A stretch of DNA of 64,000 bases from Acidobacteriota bacterium (GTDB taxonomy: Bacteria > Acidobacteriota > Terriglobia > Bryobacterales > Bryobacteraceae): positions 1 through 64,000 of the forward strand of contig VFZY01000006.1 in assembly GCA_016870915.1 (NCBI GenBank), in the 5' to 3' direction. Positions 27,335-34,544 of this stretch are shown here, piece after piece. Under the pieces are notes generated by a model. That model was not told the origin of the DNA and did no database searches. It worked only from the letters and a program-made list of their open reading frames with translations. Position numbers and translations under genes: made by a program. Position 1 is the stretch's first letter; each line of letters opens with the position of its first letter.

Positions 27335-27352
27335 TGTCAACTAAATCTTTAG
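27335..27352. promoter_or_regulatory. Palindromic operator 2 and -35-like box before blaI
   Basis: CTAAA-TC-TTTAG (27341-27352) is a second inverted repeat with the same 2-base centre and a related arm (CTAAT/CTAAA). It overlaps the cca stop codon. Directly beside it, minus-strand TTGACA (27335-27340) could be the -35 of the blaI promoter; the matching -10 is poor. Confidence 0.45.
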
Positions 27353-28533
27353 GACCAAAGCGCCCGCACCAGTTCCAACGCCTCCTCCCGCGTGCGGACC
27401 GTGCCCGCCAGTTGACCGTCCTCAACGGCTGTCAGTATGCGGGAGTACAGCCGTCCCTGGGGCACACCGAGTGCGGCCAGATCGCGCCCCCCAAGCAGTG
27501 GGTCGGGCCAGAGTGCAGCGGGCGGCCAGGCCTCCAGACGCCCGGCCGCAAACGAAGCGGCCTCTTCGCCGCCCGCCGCCCGGGCCAGAGCCAGCACTTC
27601 GGAGATAGCAGGCTGGCGCAGGAAGCGCTTCAACTCACTCACCGCCATCGCGGGGGCGCCGGGCAGCCGCGCGGCTCCGTCCAAAATGGCCCGGGTTCGT
27701 TCCTCCAAAATCCGGGGCAGCGCCAACCGGGCCAACGCTTGGTCTGGATGCGGACTTCCGAATAGCAGTCCGGCCAGCATCAGAGCCTTGGAACCGCCAG
27801 TGAGCCGGGCGGCTCTCCCGGCAGCCCCGGCGGTGGCCTCTGGCAGGATCTCCCGCATCAGGCCGCTCAGTTCCAGGCAGGCAACACCCGCATCCGGTTG
27901 GGCGGCTGTCAGCAGCTTCAGCAACTCCTCCCGAACGCGCTCCCTGGCGACGGTCTGCACACCGCTGGCCATGGCAGCCATGGCGGCGAACGTCGCCGGC
28001 TCAATGGTAAATCCAAGCTGCGCGACAAATCGGGCGGCGCGAAGCAGGCGCAGGCGGTCTTCCTGGAATCGCGCGGCCGGGTGGCCAATCGCCCGCACCA
28101 CTCGATTCTCCAGGTCCGTCCGGCCACCGGTGAAGTCAAGCACTTGCTCCGTCGCCGGGTCCAAAAAGAGAGCATTGATCGTGAAGTCGCGCCGCGCCGC
28201 GTCCTGTTCGGGCCCCGCCTCAAAACTCACCCGATCGGGCCGGCGTCCATCGGAGTAACCGTTTTCGCCGCGAAAGGTGGCCACCTGCACCGCCTGCGCG
28301 GCGCCCGGCACCAGAACCACCCCAAAATGCGCCCCGGCCAGCCCGGAGCCCGGAAACAGTGCCTCCACCGCCCCCGGCCTGGCACTCGTCGCGATGTCAT
28401 AGTCAAGCGGTTCGCGGCCCAGAAGCAAATCGCGCACGCACCCGCCAACCAGGTACGCCTGGTGCCCGGCATCGCGCAAAGCGAGCGCGATCCGCACGGC
28501 TTCGCCGCCGGCGCCGTCCAGAGGCAGTCGCAT
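27349..28533 (-). CDS. cca: CCA tRNA nucleotidyltransferase / poly(A) polymerase family
   Basis: 394 residues from the ATG at 28533. Class II nucleotidyltransferase head with VGGCVRDLLLGREPLDYDIATSA in two pieces (GG motif and DYD metal-binding aspartates), the ARRDFTINAL motif, the GHPAARFQEDRLRLLRAARF template motif and a helical tail. It adds or repairs the 3' CCA of tRNA in the cytosol. The tail is short, so it lacks an HD domain. It cannot be told from a poly(A) polymerase by sequence alone. The tRNA-Thr of this window already encodes its CCA, so here a repair role is likely. Confidence 0.88.
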   Translation of the reverse strand: MRLPLDGAGGEAVRIALALRDAGHQAYLVGGCVRDLLLGREPLDYDIATSARPGAVEALFPGSGLAGAHFGVVLVPGAAQAVQVATFRGENGYSDGRRPDRVSFEAGPEQDAARRDFTINALFLDPATEQVLDFTGGRTDLENRVVRAIGHPAARFQEDRLRLLRAARFVAQLGFTIEPATFAAMAAMASGVQTVARERVREELLKLLTAAQPDAGVACLELSGLMREILPEATAGAAGRAARLTGGSKALMLAGLLFGSPHPDQALARLALPRILEERTRAILDGAARLPGAPAMAVSELKRFLRQPAISEVLALARAAGGEEAASFAAGRLEAWPPAALWPDPLLGGRDLAALGVPQGRLYSRILTAVEDGQLAGTVRTREEALELVRALWS

Positions 28534-28574
28534 CACCTGTAGAATAACCGGATGGGGCTGTATGGCTCCATCTA

Positions 28575-30806
28575 ATGTCCGAACCAACCAGTAGACCTCT
28601 GACGACGGGCCGTATCGTTGTCGCCACCACTGTAGCGCTCAGCTTCATCTCCTTCTGGCGCGGCGCCTCCATTGTTCTCAGCGATCTCGCTTCCACCATG
28701 TTCTATGTGGGAGGCGTCACCGAGCAGGCCATCGGCAAATCTGCGCCCTGGTTCATCATCGCCGTGATGCTCTTCGGTTTCGCCATCCGCAGTGTGTACA
28801 TGGAAAGCTGCAGCATGTTCGTGCGCGGCGGCGTCTACGTCGTGGTCCGCGACGCCATCGGGCCCACCGCGGCGAAACTCTCGGTCTCGGCGCTTGTGGT
28901 GGACTATATCCTCACCGGACCGATCAGTTCGGTCAGCGCCGGCCAATACATCGGCCACCTTTTCAACGAGGTGATGGAGCTGATGCACCAGGACGTCCGG
29001 TGCAACCCCAAGACCGTGGCCGCGTTTTTCGGCGTGGCGGTGACGCTCTACTTCTGGCGCAGCAACATCAAGGGCGTGCATGAATCAAGCGGCAAGGCTC
29101 TGCGGATCATGCAGGTGACCACCGTGATGGTGGTGATGCTGCTCATCTGGTGCGGCATCACGCTGGCCTGGCGCGGGAACGTTCAACTGCCGCCGGCGCC
29201 GGTTCTGGAGAACCTCCGCCTGGACGCTCATTCCCTGGGATGGTTTGAAGGAACCATCTGGCCCAGCTTCATGGCCGTGGCGATGCTGATCGCCTTCGGG
29301 CACAGCCTGCTGGCCATGAGCGGCTTTGAGACGCTGGCCCAGGTCTACCGTGAAATCGCTTACCCGAAGCTGAAGAACCTGAAGATCACAGCGAACATCG
29401 TCTGCTTCTATGCCTTGTTGAGCACAGGCCTCATTTCGATGCTCGCCGTGATGATCATCCCCGATGACCAGCGGCCCAAGTACTACGAGAACCTCATCGG
29501 CGGGCTCTCCATGAACCTGGTGGGGCACCCGCTGCTGCTGCTGGCCTTCCATGTGTTCGTGGTGGTAGTCGGGGTGATGATCCTTTCCGGCGCCGTGAAT
29601 ACTTCGCTCATCGGCGCCAACGGCGTGCTCAATCGTGTGGCCGAGGATGGCGTCCTTCTGCCTTGGTTCCGCAAGCCGCATCATCAGTTTGGAACCAGCC
29701 ACCGGCTCATCAACATGGTGACCCTGCTCCAGTTGGCCACCATCATCGGGAGCCAGGGCGACGTCTACCTGTTGAGCGAAGCGTACGCGTTCGGCGTGGT
29801 GTGGAGTTTTGCGTTGAAGGCGCTGGGCGTTGTGGCGCTCCGGTTCCAGCGCAAGGACCAGGAATATCGCATGCCCTTCAACCTGAAACTGGGCAACTTT
29901 GAATTGCCCATCGGTCTCGGCGTCACCACACTGATGCTGTTCATGGTGGCTATCGCGAACCTGTTCTCGAAGAAGATCGCCACTGTCTACGGCGTCTCCT
30001 TCACCATCGTCCTGTTTGTGATCTTCATGATCTCCGAGCGTTGGAATGCCAAACGCCAGGCGGCCGCCGCCATGCCGGCCCCCGGCAAAGCCCTGGAGCA
30101 GTTCAACCTGGAGCACCAGCAGGTGGCGACCCCAGAGACGCTACAGGCGCGCCCTGGCTGCGTGGTGGTTGCCGTCCGGGGCTACGGCCAGATGGGCCAT
30201 CTGCACCGCGTGCTGCACAAGACCAACATGCGCCGCCACGACATCATCGTGATGACCGTGCGCCCGGTGACCAAGGGCACCGGCGAGCATGACCTGACCG
30301 AGGAACAGATCTTCAGCGCCTACGAACATGAGCTGTTCACCCGCGTGGTCACCCTGGCGGAGAAGGAAGGCAAACACGTCGACCTGCTGGTTGTGCCGGC
30401 CGTCAACCCGTTCGACGCCATGGTGCAGACCGCGAACACCCTGCAGGCTTCGCGTCTGGTGACCGGCGTTTCGCGCACCATGGAGACGGATGAACTGGCC
30501 CGGCGCATCGGTCTGGCCTGGGAGCGGCTGCCGGGGAAGAAGCACGCGTTTTCGCTTGAGATCATTGCCGAGGGCCGTGAGACCAAGTTCGTCAACCTGG
30601 GGCCCCACCCGCCGCGGCTATGGCCTGAGGATATCGAAAAAGTGCACGAAATCTGGCTTGAGATGAGCGAAAAAGAGGGGATTGGATCCCATCTTCATCA
30701 CCGCGACGTGGTTTCGGTGGCCCTCAAGCGGCTGGAACGGGACCTCGGCGGCGCGCTGCGCGACGAAGTGCTGGACGACGTCAAGCGCGAGTCACAGAAA
30801 AACTGA
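28575..30806 (+). CDS. APC-family amino acid permease with C-terminal cytosolic domain
   Basis: 743 residues. Residues about 1-490 form a twelve-helix APC-type transporter (GASIVLSDLASTMFYVGG near the start matches the unwound helix 1 region, and helix 6 is around MSGFETLAQVYREIAYPK). Residues 500-743 are soluble, with RPGCVVVAVRGYGQMGHLHRV and KEGKHVDLLVVPAVNP suggesting a universal-stress-like fold. Substrate unknown. -10-like TAGAAT at 28540-28545. Its 3' end overlaps the convergent HipA-like gene by 26 bases. Confidence 0.82.
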   Translation: MSEPTSRPLTTGRIVVATTVALSFISFWRGASIVLSDLASTMFYVGGVTEQAIGKSAPWFIIAVMLFGFAIRSVYMESCSMFVRGGVYVVVRDAIGPTAAKLSVSALVVDYILTGPISSVSAGQYIGHLFNEVMELMHQDVRCNPKTVAAFFGVAVTLYFWRSNIKGVHESSGKALRIMQVTTVMVVMLLIWCGITLAWRGNVQLPPAPVLENLRLDAHSLGWFEGTIWPSFMAVAMLIAFGHSLLAMSGFETLAQVYREIAYPKLKNLKITANIVCFYALLSTGLISMLAVMIIPDDQRPKYYENLIGGLSMNLVGHPLLLLAFHVFVVVVGVMILSGAVNTSLIGANGVLNRVAEDGVLLPWFRKPHHQFGTSHRLINMVTLLQLATIIGSQGDVYLLSEAYAFGVVWSFALKALGVVALRFQRKDQEYRMPFNLKLGNFELPIGLGVTTLMLFMVAIANLFSKKIATVYGVSFTIVLFVIFMISERWNAKRQAAAAMPAPGKALEQFNLEHQQVATPETLQARPGCVVVAVRGYGQMGHLHRVLHKTNMRRHDIIVMTVRPVTKGTGEHDLTEEQIFSAYEHELFTRVVTLAEKEGKHVDLLVVPAVNPFDAMVQTANTLQASRLVTGVSRTMETDELARRIGLAWERLPGKKHAFSLEIIAEGRETKFVNLGPHPPRLWPEDIEKVHEIWLEMSEKEGIGSHLHHRDVVSVALKRLERDLGGALRDEVLDDVKRESQKN

Positions 30807-31644
30807 CCGGATCCCGCCAGTTGGGAAACGGCCGCGCTGAACTGTCGCGCGTCGCCCGCAGTAGATCGTCGACGCGGGAACGCCGTGCGGCCAGTTGATC
30901 CAGCAGGCCCTCGAACAGGTCCTGATCGCGGTCAAACCACTGGGGGGGGATGCGCTTGTACGCATCATCCAAGACCTGAAGCGGCAGGTGGCGCACCTGA
31001 TCCAGCCAGGGTTGAAAGCTGGCCAGCCCCGTGACGTCCTCGTAGAGAAAGGGGCGGTGGTACCGGCCGGAAACGGCGGCATCGCCAAACGTCCAGTTCG
31101 GCCCGTCGAGGACGTAACCATGGTCAATCAGCAGCGCAATGTAGTCCTTTTTCGAGGGATGATGCCCCGGTTGAAACGTCCATTGCCGCGGGCTCCCGCG
31201 GAAGTAGACTGCCTGCCGGCCGTCGGAGTTCGAAAGCCACTTGTCCGCCACCATCGCGCCCAGAAAATCCGTGCGGTTGCATACCTTGGCGATCAGGACA
31301 TCGGGCAGAATGTCGTACAGCCCCATGGTGCCCGGATGGCCCGGGCAACGGGAGCCGAAGTGCCAGCCCGGTTCCACCTCGCGCCTGCGGCTGCCCAACT
31401 GCATGTAGACGTCGGGGTTGTGGTCCAGAAACTCCCGCGTGATTTCAACAATCTGGTAAGGCGGCGCGGCCAGATGCAGATAGCGAAAGATTTCGGTGCC
31501 CAGCAGTTCGTTGATCAGAATCCGCCGGCCCTGCGGATTGTTGAGGAATTTGACGATGTAATAGTGACCATCGTCGGCCTCAATCAGGTGCGATTGTGCC
31601 CCCCCGCGCATTTTCCGGATAAACTGTCGTGCTTGGACGGGCAT
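30781..31644 (-). CDS. HipA-like kinase-fold protein
   Basis: 287 residues of the HipA_2 group: RKMRGGAQSHLIEADDGHYY (glycine-rich loop), the lysine of YIVKFLNNPQGRRILINE, then ADKWLSNSDGRQAVYF with the N/D-rich catalytic and metal-binding segment. It is about half the size of a classic HipA toxin and has no HipB antitoxin beside it, so a toxin role should not be assumed. A 68-residue gene diverges from it only 38 bases away. Cytosolic. Confidence 0.7.
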   Translation of the reverse strand: MPVQARQFIRKMRGGAQSHLIEADDGHYYIVKFLNNPQGRRILINELLGTEIFRYLHLAAPPYQIVEITREFLDHNPDVYMQLGSRRREVEPGWHFGSRCPGHPGTMGLYDILPDVLIAKVCNRTDFLGAMVADKWLSNSDGRQAVYFRGSPRQWTFQPGHHPSKKDYIALLIDHGYVLDGPNWTFGDAAVSGRYHRPFLYEDVTGLASFQPWLDQVRHLPLQVLDDAYKRIPPQWFDRDQDLFEGLLDQLAARRSRVDDLLRATRDSSARPFPNWRDPVSFSVTRA

Positions 31645-31682
31645 GGGGGGATTAAGATGATGGAGAGGATTATCTCAAACCA

Positions 31683-31889
31683 ATGCCCGAAGAAAAATCG
31701 AACGATTCACAGCGCAATACAGACGAAGTGGCTCTTGACATGATGAAATTCATCGCGGTGACCACAGGATACGGAAAAGGCGCCGCATCCGCCGGGTTTT
31801 CGTCCGGCAAAGCCAGAACACCGGAAGAACACGCCGACGCCCTGATCGAGTTGTTCGAGCGCTGCCGCAAGGTGGTCGGCGCCAGTTAA
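31683..31889 (+). CDS. Small conserved-looking hypothetical protein
   Basis: 68 residues, charged and helical, with the core VALDMMKFIAVTTGYGKG and a C-terminal helix EEHADALIELFERCRKVV. No known domain recognised. The short gap to the divergent HipA-like gene, a TTATCT -10-like box at 31671-31676 and a composition matching neighbours support a real gene. Its size and orientation do not fit the usual HipB DNA-binding partner (no helix-turn-helix is visible). Confidence 0.55.
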   Translation: MPEEKSNDSQRNTDEVALDMMKFIAVTTGYGKGAASAGFSSGKARTPEEHADALIELFERCRKVVGAS

Positions 31890-31892
31890 CGG

Positions 31893-32501
31893 CTAGCGCT
31901 TCTTCTTCGCCGCGGGCTTTCCCTTGGCTGGCTGAGACTTGACCGTCTGGGCCTTTTTCGCCACCGTTTTGACCGTTTTGGCGGCCTTCTGAGGCTTCGG
32001 CGCGGGTTTCACGGCTTTCTTGGCTGCCTTCTTCGCCGGAGCCGGGGCAGGCTTGGCCTGAGCCGGTTTGGTCTGAGCAGGTTTGGCCGGAGCGGATTTG
32101 GCCTGAGCGGGTTTGGAAGCCGCGGGTTTGGAAGCCGCGGGTTTGGCCGGCGCGGGTTTCGAGAGCACAGCGGCGGGTTTCGCCGCCGCCACCGCCTTCT
32201 TGGCAGGAGAGGCGGGCGCCCTTTCCGCCGGGGGGGGCATCACAAGCAGCGGGGCCTTGGCGCGCTGAGGCTGCGGCGGGGGTGCGGCCGGACGCGTGAT
32301 CACCATGGGAGCGGGCGGCGCAGGCTCAGGCCGTGGCGCGGCAGGAAGGGGCGGAAGGGGCCGGTATTCGTCGATGATGATCTCCTCATCATCCTCGTCC
32401 GCGCCGTACTCCTTCATTTCAGACTTGTATTCGACGTTGCCTTCTTCGTGATCGAAGTCGTCAAAATCCTCGCCAGCGTACCAGCGGAGTTTCTCTTTCA
32501 C
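31893..32501 (-). CDS. Lys/Ala/Pro-rich low-complexity protein (histone H1-like tail)
   Basis: 202 residues. An acidic N-terminal part (residues 1-45, with FDDFDHEEG and DEDDEEIIIDE) is followed by a proline-rich linker and, from about residue 95, a basic tail built from repeated KPA units (ASKPAASKPAQAKSAPAKPA and similar) ending KGKPAAKKKR. Such tails bind nucleic acids in bacterial H1-like and RNA-associated proteins. The acid head plus basic tail would give a strongly bipolar protein. No catalytic domain. Tail repeats make this region prone to length change. Confidence 0.6.
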   Translation of the reverse strand: MKEKLRWYAGEDFDDFDHEEGNVEYKSEMKEYGADEDDEEIIIDEYRPLPPLPAAPRPEPAPPAPMVITRPAAPPPQPQRAKAPLLVMPPPAERAPASPAKKAVAAAKPAAVLSKPAPAKPAASKPAASKPAQAKSAPAKPAQTKPAQAKPAPAPAKKAAKKAVKPAPKPQKAAKTVKTVAKKAQTVKSQPAKGKPAAKKKR

Positions 32502-32573
32502 GTCTCAACGAATACCACGGGGGAACGTGTACTTGCAAGTTCTGTCGTGGATTTTCCGTTTGCCGCCAACGCT

Positions 32574-33338
32574 TTACGCCCGCTTCATACGCCGCCCGTT
32601 GGCGATGGCCAAGCGTCTTCTGAGGCCGGAGGGCAAGAGACGCAGCACGCGGGCGGTCCAACGGTAGATGGCGCCGGGGATGACAAAAAGCGTCCCCCGT
32701 TCCAGGGCGTCCAGGGACTCCCGGACCACGAATTCCGCGTCCAGCCAGAACCGGGCAGGTACGGTGGAGCGGTCCGCGCCCATGACGTCATGGAATTCAG
32801 TGTAGGTGTATCCGGGGCAGAGTGCCTGCACCCGCACCGGCGACCCGATACTGGCCAATTCCGCCGCCAACCCTTCGGAAAACACCGCCATCCAGGCCTT
32901 GGTGGAGCAATAACTGACGTTTCCGACACCCATGGTGAAGGCCGCGACGGATGCGACATTGATCACCGCGCCGCGCCGGCGCGGCACCATGGCTGCCAGC
33001 GCTGCCCGGGTGAGCGATACGGTGGCCAGCACGTGCAAACGGTGCATGGTTTCCTGGCCTTCCGCCTCCCAGAAACGGCCTTTGGTGCCGAATCCGGCGT
33101 TGTTGACCAGCAGTTCCAGGTCCTGCGTTGCACGGATGCGGTCCGCCACGGCTGCGACGCCCGAGTCATCGGCAAGATCGGCCGCCAGGATTTCCGCTGA
33201 GGGCAGGGAAGCAGCCAGTTCGGCCAGACGGTCCGCCCGGCGCGCCACCAGGACAAGGTGAAAGCCTCGCGCCGCAAGTTGGCGTGCGAAGACCGCGCCC
33301 AGGCCCGCCGAAGCCCCGGTGATGAGCGCGGTGGGCAG
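32574..33338 (-). CDS. Short-chain dehydrogenase/reductase
   Basis: 254 residues if started at a CTG at 33338. The cofactor motif TGASAGLG, NNAGFG and the catalytic Tyr-Lys in SYCSTKAW with the upstream Ser of NVASVAAF are all present, so the enzyme looks active with NADP(H). The first ATG/GTG/TTG in frame would remove the cofactor motif, and a stop (the TAA of the upstream gene) lies just 3 bases before the CTG, so a rare CTG start is the only choice unless an indel is present. AAGG lies at a usable distance. Substrate unknown. It is the last gene of the run behind the PLP protein. Confidence 0.8.
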   Translation of the reverse strand: MPTALITGASAGLGAVFARQLAARGFHLVLVARRADRLAELAASLPSAEILAADLADDSGVAAVADRIRATQDLELLVNNAGFGTKGRFWEAEGQETMHRLHVLATVSLTRAALAAMVPRRRGAVINVASVAAFTMGVGNVSYCSTKAWMAVFSEGLAAELASIGSPVRVQALCPGYTYTEFHDVMGADRSTVPARFWLDAEFVVRESLDALERGTLFVIPGAIYRWTARVLRLLPSGLRRRLAIANGRRMKRA

Positions 33339-33341
33339 GGC

Positions 33342-34526
33342 TTAACCCTTCAGAATCTCGCGGATGCGGGCGGCCACAATCTGCGCTTCGCCCGGCTGCA
33401 TCATCCAGACGCCAATCACCAGGTCTTCTTTTGACGCCGGGTTGGGTTCAATCGATGGGTCGCCTTCACGCAAGGCCTTCACCACGTCCGCCACGGAGCG
33501 GTTGATCTTGGCTGAATCCCAGCGGATATGCAGATGCGGAACGGCGTTGGCGATCTCGGGCACGCGCACTTCGGTGGACAGCCCGGGCCGGGCAATGCTG
33601 TCCGAAATGAGCTTGCAGCGCTTCTCCCACTCACGCATTTCGGCCTTATGGTCCTTTTTCGAGTAGGTTTCGACGGCGATCAGCATGCCGAGGAGCTCTT
33701 CCTTATTGACCTTCATGCCGCGGCCGAGGGCATCGCCGTTGGGCGAGGCGTTCATGCGCGCGGCCTGAATGAGGTCCTTGCGGCCCACCAGAAGTCCGGC
33801 ACTTTGGGGCCCGCGGATACCTTTTCCGCCGGAAAAAGTGACCAGATCGAAGCCCATTTTGGTCCACTTCTGGAGGTTTTCGACCGGCGGAACATCGGCC
33901 GCGCAGTCGTTGAAGGTGGGCACTCCGTGCTTCTTGCCCAAGGCGACGAACTCGGTGTCCTTGATCTGGCCAATGTTGTTATTGGCATTGAAGAACAGCG
34001 CCAGTGCGGTCTGAGAGTTGACGGCGCGCGCGAAATCGCTTGCGGTCTCCACTTCCACGAACTTGGCGCCGCAGTTCCGGATGGCCCGGTCGTAGCCGTA
34101 GCGATGCGATTTCTGGATGATCACCTCGGTCTTCATGCCCGTGGTGTCCGGCAACTGGTTGATGAACTTGCGGTCGGAGCCGGTCATGCATGCGGCCGTG
34201 CCCAGCGTCAGGGCGGACGCGGCGCCGCAACTGACCATGGCGGCCTCGGCGGCGGTGAGCTCAGCGATGCGGGTGCCCACGGCATCATGCAACTCCGTGA
34301 GCCGGACAAAGGAATGGGAGGCAAATTCAATGGCCTTGACCACTTCCGGGTCCATCAGCGACGCGGTGAGCGTTGTATACGTGCCGGCGGCGTTGATGAA
34401 CGGCCGCACGCCCAGTTCCTTGAAATAGTCGCGCTTGGTGGCGGCTTTCGCCAGACCGGCGGGCATCAGTGCGCCGATGACGGGCATACTGGAAAGCGAT
34501 CTCAGGAAACTACGGCGTTCGAACAT
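33342..34526 (-). CDS. SelA-fold PLP-dependent protein with Tat-like leader
   Basis: 394 residues. RRSFLRSL followed by a hydrophobic segment (SMPVIGALMPAGLAKAA) is a Tat-type signal, though the Arg pair is partial. The body matches the SelA/DgaE family of fold-type I PLP enzymes, with SCGAASALTLGTAACMTG (cofactor phosphate loop), FNDCAADVPP (Asp contacting the ring) and the Schiff-base Lys in TFSGGKGIRGPQSAG. Members include D-glucosaminate-6-phosphate ammonia-lyase and related lyases; it is not expected to be selenocysteine synthase. Export of a PLP enzyme by Tat is plausible. Follows the VWA gene. Confidence 0.75.
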   Translation of the reverse strand: MFERRSFLRSLSSMPVIGALMPAGLAKAATKRDYFKELGVRPFINAAGTYTTLTASLMDPEVVKAIEFASHSFVRLTELHDAVGTRIAELTAAEAAMVSCGAASALTLGTAACMTGSDRKFINQLPDTTGMKTEVIIQKSHRYGYDRAIRNCGAKFVEVETASDFARAVNSQTALALFFNANNNIGQIKDTEFVALGKKHGVPTFNDCAADVPPVENLQKWTKMGFDLVTFSGGKGIRGPQSAGLLVGRKDLIQAARMNASPNGDALGRGMKVNKEELLGMLIAVETYSKKDHKAEMREWEKRCKLISDSIARPGLSTEVRVPEIANAVPHLHIRWDSAKINRSVADVVKALREGDPSIEPNPASKEDLVIGVWMMQPGEAQIVAARIREILKG

Positions 34527-34544
34527 GGTTGATCTCCTTGGGTT

